DNA of 64,000 bases, from the NCBI RefSeq assembly GCF_036588685.1, contig NC_086373.1, positions 3,410,001-3,474,000 of the forward strand, in the 5' to 3' direction. The first letter of the stretch is position 1; each line of letters starts with the position of its first letter. Origin of the DNA: Mytilus trossulus (Eukaryota; Mollusca; Bivalvia; Mytilida; Mytilidae). Under the pieces are notes generated by a model. That model was not told where the DNA came from, searched no databases, and saw only the letters and a list, made by a program, of their open reading frames with translations. The translations under genes were made by a program, and so were the position numbers. Shown piece by piece: positions 1 to 10,953 of this stretch.

Positions 1-1732
1 ATATGCCTTTAGCCGATCGGCAATATTATCAAAATGTATTCAAAAACAACAAGTAACATTTATTCATTTGATATTGTAGAATGTGTTTCAGGTAGAAGCA
101 TGTACATTTCTAGTTTAGAATAAGTTTTCGGAGTAAACAAAAGTTTACAGTGTCTCATTTATCGGTATAGTTATGAACATTGGTAGTTATAAACATTGGT
201 AGTTATGAACATTGGTAGTTATGATTAGTTATGAACATTTATGCTTAAGTTTTGATATATTGCAAATGGATGCATATTGCATTATGATTGTGTACTTATT
301 CAGTAGAAATGAGGGCATTATAATTTAATAGGACTTTATGGCACTTTCATACATAAATATGGTCTTTACATGTTGATAATATTATTGACAAAATATAGAA
401 ATTTTCAAATGGTCCAAGTGACAGCTTTTTAATGAATAATAGCAAAAAATAAACATTTTGTTTAGCTGAAACATATACAGATCCCTTTCATTTCATGTCA
501 TGAACTTAATGTCCAACTGTTATGATGATGTGCTAATTATGATTTGTTTATAAATCAGCATCCTATAAGGAGTAAAGGTGCCATTTTTGTAATTCTTTAG
601 TTTTATATTCATAAAGTCATTGTCTAATTATTATGTGTCATTTTATTACTATCCTTTTAGAAAAAGAATGTCCAATGACACTACATGCCCGCCAATGATC
701 TGTATTTAAAATGACTAACAGTTTGTTCAGACACAGACCCATTACAGACTTAATAACCTTAAGATCATATCAAATTATTGTTTACATTCTCATCCCCATC
801 CGTTCCAACCAATTAGGTGGTTTATATTTTTTATGTATTTTTACAAAGTTCTTTGGAATCTGTAATGAAAATACGTAAAAATAAAATATAAGAGTCCAAC
901 CGCTCAACCCAATATTTTCAATTTAGGTGGATGAGAATCTATCAATTAACTTGATCTCGCCTTACCCTAACTTTGGGTCTTTAGCATTGACTTTTTATTA
1001 CAAAAGACAAAGTCAATGAGTCTTGACTTTACGACCCAAGCATCAACTTTGCATCAAACAGTCCACATCATAAGCTATCTATGTACAAAGCTGCTTGATG
1101 ATATCATAACTCTTATATCAAAAACTTAAACCTGAAACTTAACCTGGTTTTTTAACATTGAAATTCTATTAAGAAAGACAAAGTCAACGTGTACCTTAAC
1201 CTTGCAAGAACAGACGCATAGACAGAAGAACTATACGCGCAGTTTGCCCTGCAGGCATAGCTATATAGTTCAAAGAAAACATAAGACACTATTTTAACCA
1301 ACAAGATTGTGTATGGCCTTTGTTTCTACGGCCGATTTTATTCAATTTGAATGGCATATACATTGCCCAGTAATAATATTATAATGTTTTATGTCCAATA
1401 CCATTTTAATTCTTTCAACTTTACTTATCACAAGATTAAAATGTATTATCTCCAAACTTGAAATATGAAATAGCCGAAATAATATATACTTTATCAGATT
1501 TCTGTAAAGGACAATTTAATCAGATGTGTTGGAACTAGTATTACGCATACTTTTTGCATAGCTCTTGTTTTATATGACTGGATTTCAGACTGTCCAACTT
1601 TAAATGACATTTTCTCAGTTTTAGAAAAAGTGGACATAAAACATTATAATATTCACACGACGAAATGTTGTAACAAACCAGTTAAAGACAATGTATATAT
1701 CAACATCTAGTCATAAACACTGTACTTTGTAG
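1..1732 (+). other. Intron/upstream sequence of the HELZ2-like gene
   Basis: No exon could be supported here, though an earlier exon ending in phase 2 must lie somewhere upstream. The only structure seen is a short tandem repeat at about 171-240, built on a 16-base unit like GTTATGAACATTGGTA. Confidence 0.5.
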
Positions 1733-1824
1733 GAGAATAGAATGTTACATCAAGCTATTGGGACAGGGACAGGCTAGTGAACTTGCTGAGAATATTGCAT
1801 TAGGACATCCTATCAGTGCTCCAG
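1733..1824 (+). CDS. HELZ2: HELZ2-like exon a
   Basis: First visible exon. It starts after TTTGTAG and ends at CCAG/gtacac. It enters with one base finishing a codon (phase 2 acceptor) and exits in phase 1. The reading RIECYIKLLGQGQ...ISAP contains no motif but leads into the helicase core. Confidence 0.7.
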
Positions 1825-2181
1825 GTACACTTGTATTTAAAATGTTTCCTAGTAATTATACAATAAAGTTTATGTGTTCTCTCATATCATACTTATTTAT
1901 TGAAATAGATCTGGCTAACATGGCTAATATGTGAATTTGATTAACAAACCAAAATTTTTGAAGCAACAAGCTCTGCTTATGTGCTGTAGTCAGCTGTGAT
2001 TTCCACAATATTTATGATGTCTTCGATTTTGGAAACCTTTCATTTTTAGTTGACTATGCCATATGGGTTTCACTCATTGGTGAAGGCCTTACAGTGACCT
2101 ATGATTGTTAACTCCTAACATTTGGTGTCCGTAGAGAGTTGTCTCATTTTTTTCGAGGTATTATGGTATATATATATCCGG

Positions 2182-2233
<52 letters not shown>

Positions 2234-5200
2234 CAGCCTCCACATGTCACACCATAACCGAGGAACCGCTTATTCAAATGTCGTGAAACTTACAATAGTT
2301 CTTTCTCATGATGGTCAAACTATCTGTTTACTGTTTGGTGAAAATAGGATTTAAATTTTTTGAGTTGCAGGTTTTTATAACTTAAACAGGTGTGTGTTTA
2401 TTTCACATGTCCCGTCCTATCTAAAAAACGATATATGATTATTGCTTAAAACTTTACACCCATCTTAGTCGTAGTATTATCTATCGGTCTGTATACTTTC
2501 TGGTGATGATTCAAAATTTTATTTTAAATTGTTGAGTTTTTTGTTTAAAAAAAAGGTGCATGCCACATGGTGCGCCAGATCTCAAAAATGCTTTTTGATT
2601 ATTTCTTAAAACTTAACACACTTCTCAATTACATTTTGATATTTTTAGCTAATGAATAGTTTTTATATTAAAATAATCAGTGACATTGTGGCAACATTTC
2701 ATCCACAAGTGTATTTTTGTGTTGTTTTTTTCCAGATCAGGATCATCTTAGACTTTGTAGAAGTATGAGTTATGAAGTTGATGTTCCAGGTTTTCCGGCC
2801 AACAATACACAGCAGCATACAGCTATCAGGAAAGCTCTGAATTCTAGGTTCAGTTTAATTCAGGGACCTCCAGGTATGCTACAATTTGACACACTAATTG
2901 AACAATTATGTCATAGACAAAGCTTAAGCTAGACTTCCTACTTATTGGCTACTTATTTATTTTTTCTTGCTGCATTGAAGGTCTATCAGTTGCTTTGGAC
3001 TTTTTTCTGCTCTTTGGTCAGGTTTTGTTCCTTTGAAATGCTTCCGGTTTTAATTCTTATTTCAAATTTTGAATGCCTGCCTATCAACATTAAGAAATTG
3101 TATAAAACTTCTATGTATAAGGATAATGTAGGACAAAATAGGACTATTTATATGAAGCTTCATATCTTACAAGAACTTATTATTCTTCAGTATTCATATA
3201 GTTTCAATATGTTTTACAGGAACAGGGAAGACATTCACAGGAGTCAAACTTGTGTATTTATTTAATAAGTTGAACAAGTTATGTCAAGAGAAGGACGGAA
3301 AAAGAAGACGTGTGATATTCTGTGGACCATCAAATAAATCTGTCGATCTAGTAGCAAGTATGTGTAATTATGTCCCACCTTCAGCAATATTAGGACCATA
3401 AATTTTTTTGCCCCACCTACAATAGTAGGGGGGCATTATGTTTTCTGGTCTGTGCGTCCGTTCGTTCGTTCATCTGTTCGTCCGTTCGTCTGTTCGTCCG
3501 TTCGTCTGTTCGTCCATCCGTCTGTCCCTCTTCAGGTTAAAGTTTTTGGTCAAGGTAGTTTTTATTGAAGTTGAAGTCCAATCGACTTCAAACTTGGTAC
3601 ACATGTTACCTATGATATGATCTTTCTAATTTTACTGCCAAATTAGAGTTTTTACCCCAATGACACGGTCCAATGAACATGGAAAATGATAGTGCGAGTG
3701 GGGCATTTGTGTACTGGGGACACATTCTTGTTATCTCTGGACTAGGAAAAAAGTAATTTTTACATACAAGTACAGTAAATGCCTGAATGGTCACCGTGTT
3801 TCAGTGGTCACTTATCTCTAACTGACACTCTCAGACCCTCCCATACCTTGTTTTCCATATCATTTTACTAGTTTTATCTGTTACCTGATTTTACAAGTGA
3901 ATGCACAGCAAATTAAAAAGTATCAAAGACTTTGGATTAGAAATACTGAGCGATCTTAACAGTAACATAAAAAAGTTTTAATTTTAAAACTGCATAAAAC
4001 ATTTAATTAAATTTACATGTGATCTGCGGTTATTTGATAAAAATGGGATAGCTTGGACTCTCATATACACTTTCACCATTTCAAAGCTCAAAGTATTTTT
4101 TTAAACATTTTGTAATCTTTATGTTTTGCTTACAGGATGGGTAGTGAATAAACTTGGAGACAAAGCTCCAAAAATAGTCAGAATGTACGCTAGTTCTTAT
4201 GAATACCTGGACTTTCCTGTACCTGGCCGTGCTATTATTTCCAGTAGATCAATGAGGTCAGCACAATCAGATCAATTACTAAATGAGAAGGGCGTAGTCC
4301 TTCATCATATCATTAGATCAGACGGAAAACCTCATGCAGCAGAAATCCAAGAGTTTGATGCTAAGTTTCATGCCGACAACATCATTATAAGAGAAAATGA
4401 GAAAGTGCCCCATGAGCTAAGAAAACCAGTCAACACAAAACTGCAAGACATTTATGAATACAAACATTTGTTACACACTGCGACTGTAGAAGAGTTAGAT
4501 AATTATGATGTCATATTTTGTACTACATCGTTGGCAGGTAATCCACGGCTGTTGTCCGCTACAAAAAATCAAGTGGCTCAAGTCATCATTGATGAATGTG
4601 GCATGTGTTCTGAGCCAGAGAGTATGGTTCCAATCATTGCCACACATGCCACTCAGGTTGTCCTAATTGGTGATCACAAACAGTTACGTCCAATTATTAT
4701 GAGTCGTGAGGCATCAGAGCTAGGTTTGGAGAAATCTTTGTTTGAGAGATATTCCACTGATCGTTCTCTGATGACAATGTTGGAACAACAGTATAGGATG
4801 GTAAGATTATAGCTACGTTTAAATATGAAATATAAAAAACTGCCTGCACATTCTTCAGAGACTAATATGATACTAGTTCCACCTGTTGAGTTCCCTAATC
4901 TGTAATGGAATTTACAAGTCTGCAGGAAATCATCAGATAAAAATAAGCAGGGAAATTGTATTGTCTCTTATGTCATCTTAAAAAATCCTGAAAAGGAACA
5001 AAAAACCAAAACCAAATTTCTGTCATGTTTTTTAATTAGTTATCAAAAGTACCAGGATTATAATTTTATACGCCAGACGCGTGTTTCGTCTACATAAGCT
5101 TTTTTGAATTTAATACATTTGTGAACCAAAGGAGTAGGTCCAGTAAGACCTTTTTTTGGCCCCAAAATATAGCAGTTTTATAAAATTGTTAAAATGTAAA

Positions 5201-8200
5201 CTTTTAGTTATTTATTGGACAGTAGAATGCTTCTGTTACATAAATATGGTCTGTTTTTGACAATACAGTGCATATATATCGGGTACTAGCACCATTAAGT
5301 CATGCTAAATTACTGAAATCTTCACAATTCTATCATTTTAGTTAAATTTTAGACGGTTTTCGTGTAAAACGAAAGTTGACACATTCGTGTTCATCTATAA
5401 TATTGAGATGTAAGTTGTATTTCATGATAATACATAACATATATAAGGGTTGAGGATGAACACGGATGTGTCCACTTTCATTTTTGGCAAAAAACATCTG
5501 AAAAATGACATTTTTCGGCATATTTGGTAGATTTTTCATATTTGAGCTTGAATTGGAACGTTTTCAATGACGAAATCAGTTTAAATCTTTCACATAAACT
5601 AATTGATTTAAACGAAATAGACTCTCAAGTGTTTAAAAAGAGGTCAAAATCTTTCGTCAGATGAGCCTGAAATTTGAGGCCAAAATTGGTCCTTATCGGA
5701 CCTACTCCTTTCTTAAAACTGTAGATAATATTAATCTACTATGTAGATGTGCATATCAACAGAAATCTATGATTCTATTTTTTTCTAAACGTCATTGCCT
5801 TCTTGAAATTAAAATTTTGGTAAACACACACAACAGAATTTTATAAAACTTTGTAGATTTTAAGAATATATTTTGTAGTTATGCATTCTCATAAAAAAAT
5901 ATTATCACTTGACTTTTGCTTCTTTAAACTTAGGAATCTAGTGAGACTTTGTTTGCCTACTGACAATGTTGAGTGTTGTGTATAATAGTGTGCTGACAAA
6001 GGTTCTATATTTTTTCAGAATGAAAGTATTTGTGAGTTTCCATCTAGAATGTTTTATGGTGGTAAATTAAAAACAGCCAATGATGGTATTGGCAAAGCAG
6101 ATAAACCACTTAAGATGTGGCGGAAATCCAACAACATCCCAAGAGTGTTTTGTCATGTTGAGGGAGAAGAAGAAACATTGACAGTGAAGACAAAGGAAGG
6201 GAATGAGCAATCTAGGAGCAACAGCAGAGAAATAGAACAAGTGGTAGGAGTTATTTAGTTATTTCATGTGTTTTAAGGTTAAAAAATTCAAGACAGATAA
6301 TTGGTATGCATTTTACAAATGATTTTATTTGTTATTATGAGAGTTATCTCCCTTATCATGAGTTTTATAATTTGCAATTTAAAGAATGTATTATACCTTA
6401 CCTTGAAAGATATGCATGTATTTCAGCCTACATTTGTATCCCAAATAAGATATCAAAAGGACTTGAACCCCTCATTTGGATTTTGCATGATTCTTAAATA
6501 CTGTAAATTCAGAAATTTTTGCGTGCATTTATTATTGCGATTTTGTACTTTTAGACTTAAATGCGATTTTAATTTTTACGATTTTAAGAAAAATCCTGTT
6601 AAATTCATATAAAATATTTCAAAATGCGAGTTTAAATTATTGCGTTAACAACTCAGTCCCATTCTTCGCAATAATAAAAACCTCGCATTAATTTCTGAAT
6701 TTACAGTAGTCTGGTTCTAAAAATGTGATACCACTTCAACCTTATGTTAATTCATTGATTACATTATTTTATTATTTCTAAGTTGAAAGTATTTCGACAC
6801 ATGGTGACAGTTGAAGGCGTGGATCCAAAGACTATCAATGTAATGTCTCAGTACAATGCCCAGTGTACAGCACTGAGAGACGAACTAACAAAGAAAGACT
6901 TTGATAATTTCAATGTCACAACAGTGGTCTCCAGTCAAGGTATTGCTTGTATTCATGTTGCTATAGTGAAATTATGACATCCTACTTTCACTTTGGAAAC
7001 AAAGTCATGTTCTAATTCCAATAGAATTTTGAACACTGCCTGAAATCATAATCCAATTTTGGCTGATTTAAGGAGAATTTTTTTACCATTATGGTGTCAA
7101 AGTTATTGTAACAGAGACACTTTAACTAGTCTTTCTAGAACAGAAAAAATCTGGCTGTATTTTTGAAAAAAGCTAAATGCTGTAGAGAAGAAGTCTTGTC
7201 ACTATGACTTGATCAAATGAATATACTTAATAAATAAAAAAATTAATTTATTACAAATACAAGTTTATAAAAACTTTTTGAAAATTAATAGATATATATA
7301 TATATATATATGTTGGTAATATGTGTGTGTTGTATTGTTTAATATATGTTATTATTGAACTGTAGTTGATATTAAATTGTGAATTTATAAATGTACCGTG
7401 GGCTGGAGGCCTGTTTTTGTACAATAAACTTGATTTGATTTGATTTGATTGATTTGAAATCATAATGGACATTTGTTTTAATGTTGCTCACTAGGATATT
7501 AAATAAATCATTCTAAAAGTAAGTTTTCATGTATCTGTTCATTTGTTTGTCGTGAAAACCGTTGATTTTCTGTAATGTTTTGGCTTCATTTAATTAGAAT
7601 TGATGCTAATTGAACGCACATTTTAGGTCTGCTTTGAAGTAAAAAAAGCTCTTAATTTTCCTACTAGAATAAAAAATATTTCTTTCATGCCATGCTCTAT
7701 GCTCATTTTAAAATGGTTAGGCATGTATTTGTCAACATTTTACACCTTGTGTCTGGTGCCTTCTGAATATATTTAGTAAGCAGATATTAGATAGAGCAGA
7801 GTAATCAAACTTAACAATTATGCCTTCCAATTGTCTATACATCATGTGAACCCTATGTTGTTGTGCTTTAAATTTGGAGTTATATTGACAGATCCATATG
7901 GAGAAAAATGGATTGAGCTTTTCTTTGAATGAGATGTTTATGTGTATAATTGTTTATTAAGCCTTACTTTGTATACTTAACAGGTGGTGAATGGGACTAT
8001 GTGATCTTCAGCCTGGTTAGATCCTTGCCCAAGTACCTGATAGAGAAGAATCCTACTGAAGGATGGTGTATACAGAACCTTGGATTTATCACAGACAGAC
8101 ATCAGATTAATGTAGCTCTAACTAGGGCTAAGAAAGGATTAGTTATTATAGGTATTTAGGCTTACTACATGTTTGAATTAAGTATACATTGACTGACTTT

Positions 8201-8829
8201 TTGCCTCAAAATAGTACAATTTTTCAATAGGTTACTATTGAAGTATATTCTGGTTCTCTGTTGATTAAGAGCAACTGAAAAAAGTAGAATCAGCTCAAAT
8301 CTATTCAATTTGGATGTGAAATTTACTATTTTCATGTTTCTGATTATCTAGTTTTGTATAGAAAACATTTATTTTTATGAAACATTATTGTACCTTACAA
8401 TTTTAACTACAAATAGTAAAAGATAATGTACAACTCTATTAAATAATTAAGACTTATCTCCCCTCAACTATAATTTGAGATAAATCGTGAAATATCTTAT
8501 TAAACTTTGTCAGCATAAGTCCATATGGTTAACAGCTGTATAGCATCTGAAAACTGTAAACGATAAACATTCAGCAAAGTGTAATATGTACTGAATAATA
8601 AATAAGGGTAAAAGAACAGTAAATGGGCTATGTCACAGATTTTGCGAAAACTTTGATATGCAACCTAGGTTTGATAACTAAAAATAGACAAAAAATAATG
8701 CATTTACTCAACACATACATAATTTTAACAGGAAACAAGAACTTACTGATTTGTGATGAAGTATGGAAGAAATTGTTAGAGGACTATGAAGAAAAGAGTT
8801 GCATTTTTGATGCACGTCAGTTTCCATGA
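1733..8829 (+). CDS. HELZ2: HELZ2-like helicase, C-terminal part, 8 exons (5' partial)
   Basis: This is the C-terminal superfamily 1 (UPF1-type) helicase of a HELZ2-like protein. Exons: 1733-1824, 2736-2873, 3220-3357, 4136-4800, 6019-6243, 6783-6939, 7984-8151, 8732-8829. Together they give 559 codons and a TGA, in phase across every GT-AG intron. Motifs in order: GPPG/TGKT (Walker A, split by an intron), CGPSNKSVD (Ia), IIDECG (II), LIGDHKQLRP (III), QQYRM (IV), VVSSQGGEWD (V) and INVALTRAKKGL (VI). The stretches VRMYASSYEYLDFPVP and FCHVEGEEETL match the spacing and wording I know from vertebrate HELZ2. HELZ2 proteins also carry zinc fingers, a first helicase and an RNB nuclease domain; those would lie upstream of the window. 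The family unwinds RNA/DNA using ATP and in vertebrates acts as an interferon-induced antiviral and nuclear receptor cofactor. Motif II has Cys where Ala is usual (DECG for DEAG). The first visible exon starts in the middle of a codon, so the gene is 5' incomplete here. Confidence 0.85.
2139..2700 (+). repeat. (GTCT)n microsatellite with a repeat-derived body
   Basis: A clean (GTCT)n tract runs from about 2183 to 2233. It is followed by two diverged copies of a block of about 150-170 bases, both containing GATTATT..TTAAAACTT (near 2436 and 2597). It sits in the intron between exons a and b and looks like an old interspersed element with a microsatellite head. Confidence 0.5.
2736..2873 (+). 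CDS. HELZ2: HELZ2-like exon b, Q motif and first half of Walker A
   Basis: Preceded by a strong pyrimidine tract (TTTTTTCCAG). It encodes NNTQQHTAIRKAL and ends with SLIQGPPG, so the Walker A loop is cut by the intron after the first base of the second Gly codon. Phase 1 in, phase 1 out. Confidence 0.85.
3220..3357 (+). CDS. HELZ2: HELZ2-like exon c, second half of Walker A and motif Ia
   Basis: Begins after TTTTACAG and encodes (G)TGKTFTGVKLVYLF, then RRRVIFCGPSNKSVD, which is motif Ia. It ends GTAGCAA/gtatgt. Phase 1 in, phase 1 out. Confidence 0.85.
3412..3740 (+). repeat. Interspersed repeat with GTTCGTCC-rich head (copy 1)
   Basis: Opens with CCCCACCTACAATAGTAGGG, then a degenerate (GTTC/GTCC)n tract at about 3450-3525, then a body with CTTCAAACTTGGTACACATG. 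The reverse complement of the same plan lies at 55180-55636, with GACGAACGAACG and GGGGCAT, so it is an interspersed family. Confidence 0.6.
4136..4800 (+). CDS. HELZ2: HELZ2-like exon d, motifs II to IV
   Basis: The largest exon, 665 bases, from TTGCTTACAG to AGGATG/gtaaga. It carries the linker VRMYASSYEYLDFPVPG, the spacer HHIIRSDGKPHAAEI, Walker B as IIDECGMCSEPE, motif III as LIGDHKQLRP and motif IV as LEQQYRM. Phase 1 in, phase 0 out. Confidence 0.92.
5039..5105 (+). repeat. Fragment of the ACGCGCGTTTCGTC repeat family
   Basis: Carries AGTTATCAAAAGTACCAGG and CGCCAGACGCGTGTTTCGTC, the conserved left end of the family seen more fully at 13491, 18923, 21229 and elsewhere. It abuts the MITE that starts at 5128. 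Confidence 0.55.
5128..5711. mobile_element. MITE-like element with AAAGGAGTAGGTCC inverted ends
   Basis: The left end is AAAGGAGTAGGTCCAGTAAG and the right end is the reverse complement AAAGGAGTAGGTCCGATAAG. It is about 584 bases long with no coding capacity, in the intron between helicase exons d and e. It is a non-autonomous terminal-inverted-repeat element by structure; the superfamily is not known. Confidence 0.6.
6019..6243 (+). CDS. HELZ2: HELZ2-like exon e, between motifs IV and V
   Basis: Exactly 75 codons, phase 0 at both ends, from TTTTTTCAG to CAAGTG/gtagga. It encodes ICEFPSRMFYGGKLKTA and PRVFCHVEGEEETL, the usual SF1 stretch after QYRM, where the chain crosses between the two RecA lobes. 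Confidence 0.88.
6499..6708. mobile_element. MITE, 210 bp, TA-flanked, CTGTAAATTCAGAAATT ends
   Basis: The perfect terminal inverted repeat TACTGTAAATTCAGAAATT bounds an AT-rich body with several TTGCG/CGCAA motifs. TA at both ends suits a Tc1/mariner-like target. It lies in the intron between helicase exons e and f. Confidence 0.75.
6783..6939 (+). CDS. HELZ2: HELZ2-like exon f, first half of motif V
   Basis: Starts after ATTTCTAAG and encodes INVMSQYNAQCTALRDEL (the 'vlTpYNAQ' block of SF1B helicases) and ends VTTVVSSQ(G), the first half of motif V. Phase 0 in, phase 1 out. Confidence 0.88.
7291..7460 (+). repeat. TA microsatellite and (TTGAT)n-tailed retroposon 3' end
   Basis: An alternating TA tract (7292-7311) is followed by GGAGGCCTGTTTTTGTACAA, then TAAACTTGATTTGATTTGAT ending in pentamer repeats. 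Molluscan non-LTR elements often end this way, so this is probably the 3' tail of a truncated LINE or SINE inserted in the intron before motif V is completed. Confidence 0.45.
7984..8151 (+). CDS. HELZ2: HELZ2-like exon g, second half of motif V and motif VI
   Basis: Starts after ACTTAACAG with (G)GEWDYVIFSLVRS and ends RHQINVALTRAKKGLVIIG, the arginine-finger motif VI. Phase 1 at both ends. Confidence 0.9.
8732..8829 (+). CDS. HELZ2: HELZ2-like terminal exon
   Basis: Starts after AATTTTAACAG, encodes (G)NKNLLICDEVWKKLLEDY and closes with DARQFP and a TGA. HELZ2 proteins end with a similar short 'W..LL..Y/F' tail after motif VI, so this is probably the true C terminus. Confidence 0.85.
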
Positions 8830-9725
8830 CAAACATACTACTAAGGACATAAACAGGCTTATTAATTTAAGTTTACCAAACAATGACATTAATTGGCAGC
8901 AGAAAATTAAGTGTACTATATATTATGCAGGTTATTGTGAAAACTTGTGAAATATGTTTAAACAGTTGTAAAAGTACCTTTTTTACTAGAATTAATTAAG
9001 AATGTTTAAGAAGATTTATTAAAACACCAGAAATATTTCAACTTTAAATTAAACACCTCTCAAAAGGTCAAACAAAATTAAACACATGTGTCTAAAGGTC
9101 AAATAAAATAAGACATGTGATTAGTGGGCAAGCAATATAAAACAGCTGCCTTAAGTCACACTTAGTTCTACCCATGTCTCTATATCAAACTAGATTAATC
9201 ACTTGGCTAAAGAAAAAACAATATAAAGCACCTGTCGGTCACACTCAATCCAGCCCATGTCTATAGATCAAACTATATTAAACACCTAGCTATCTGTTTA
9301 GTAAAATATATTAAGGTTAATATGTAAAAGCAGATCTTTTTTAAAGGTTTTGATAATTTAAAATAATATTTAGGAAAACAACAACAAAAAATATTCTCTA
9401 TTTTTAAGAGGGTTACTCAGAAAGATAATACAATGGACATTAAGCAACCAACAACTAATCAGTCAGTCAGAAAGATAATATAAATAAACTTTCCTTAAGC
9501 TTTCTTTGAAAACTAGGAATAAAATAAATCATTAAAAAAAACAAAAATACAATTTTATACAAAGGATACATTAGTGTAAAAGTCAAATGTAATGATGATT
9601 GTGTTCACTGCAACTGCATAAGAGGTTAGGAAAAATAAACAGGATGAAATATTTAACATTTTTTTCTACCGGTTGATTTCAATAATAATCTTCTTATTTT
9701 GTATTTGAAAGAATTAATATTTGTT
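8830..9725 (+). other. 3' flank of the HELZ2-like gene
   Basis: Probable 3' untranslated region and flank, very AT-rich. AATAAA-like hexamers occur (for example AATAAA near 9517), but none can be chosen as the polyadenylation signal by eye. Weak repeats of a 'TCAAA.TAAA..ACCT' phrase run from about 9050 to 9300. Confidence 0.4.
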
Positions 9726-10953
9726 TTAGCTCACCTGACCTGAAAGGTCAAGTGAGCTTTTCTCATCACTTGGCGTCCGTCGTCCGTAAACTTTTACAAA
9801 AATCTTCTCCTCTGAAACTACTTGGCCAAATTTAACCAAACTTGGCCACAATCATCATTGGGGTATCTAGTTTAAAAAATGTGTCCGGTGACCCGGCCAA
9901 CCAACCAAGATGGCTGCCATGGCTAAAAATAGAACATAGGGGTAAAATGCAGTTTTTGGCTTATAACTCAAAAACCAAACCTTTTAGAGCAAATCTGACA
10001 TGGGGTTGATTGTTTATCAGGTCAAGATCTATCTGCCCTGAAATTTTCTGAATCTGACTACCCGTTGTTAGGTTGCTGCCCCTGAATTGGTTATTTTAAG
10101 GAAATTTTGCAGTTTTTGGTTATTATCTTGAATACTATTATAGATAGAGATAAACTGTAAACAGCAATAATGTTCAGCAAAGTAAAACCTACAAATAAGT
10201 CAGCATGACCAAAATTGTCAGTCAACCCCTTAAGGAGTTATTGCCCTTTATACTAAATTTTTAACAAATTTTCGTCAGTTTTTGTAACTTGTGCAAAAAT
10301 CTTCTTCTCTGAAACTACATGGCCAAATTAATCCAAACTTGGCCATAATTATCATTGTGGTATATAGTTTAAAAAATGTGTCCGATGACACCGCCTTCCA
10401 AACAAAATGGCTGACATGGCGAAAATTAGAACATAGTGGTAAAATGCAGTTTTTGATTTATATCTTTAAAACTAAGACATTTATGGCAAATCTTTCAAGA
10501 TTTAAATGTCAATCAGAATAAGATATCCCCTCGAAATTTTCAGATGAATCTGACAACTCGTTGGGTTGCTGCCCTAAAATTGGTAATTTTAAGGAAATTT
10601 TGCAGTTTTTGGTTATTATCTTGAATACTATTATAGATAGAGATAAACTGTAAACAGCAATTTTGTTCAGCAAAGTAAGATATACAAATAAATCAACATG
10701 ATGAAAATTGTAAGAGTACCCCTTAAGGAGTTATTGCCCTTTATAGTCAATTTTGAACAACTTTTTTTTCATTTTTGTAACTTGAAATCTTCTTTTCTAA
10801 AACTATGGGCCATATTAAACTAAATGTGGCCACAATCATTACTATGGTATCTATTTAAAAAAAAGTGTCTAATGACCCCACCTACTAACCAAGATGATCG
10901 ACATCAGTAAATACAGTAACAGGTGAGCGACACAGGCTCTTGAGAGCCTTTAG
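9726..10953 (+). mobile_element. Helitron/Helentron-like non-autonomous element, copy 1
   Basis: The left end is TTAGCTCACCTGACC with a stem-loop (GCTCAC.TGACCT against AGGTCA.GTGAGC, 9729-9757). The right end is a hairpin, AGGCTCTTGAGAGCCT, directly before TTAG. The body consists of two to three tandem units of about 500 bases, each starting near CAAAAATCTTCTCCTCTGAA and containing AACCAAGATGGC. There is no open frame of note. A 3' hairpin and CTAG/TTAG end with no clear target duplication fit Helitron-type structure, but no Rep/helicase is present to prove it. Confidence 0.55.

Noticed and set aside
2139..2354. Open frame with SVCLSVCLSV repeats
   Set aside because: Translation of the (GTCT)n microsatellite.
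3438..3620. Open frame with repeated VRSSVRPFV phrases
   Set aside because: Translation of the GTTC/GTCC-rich head of an interspersed repeat.
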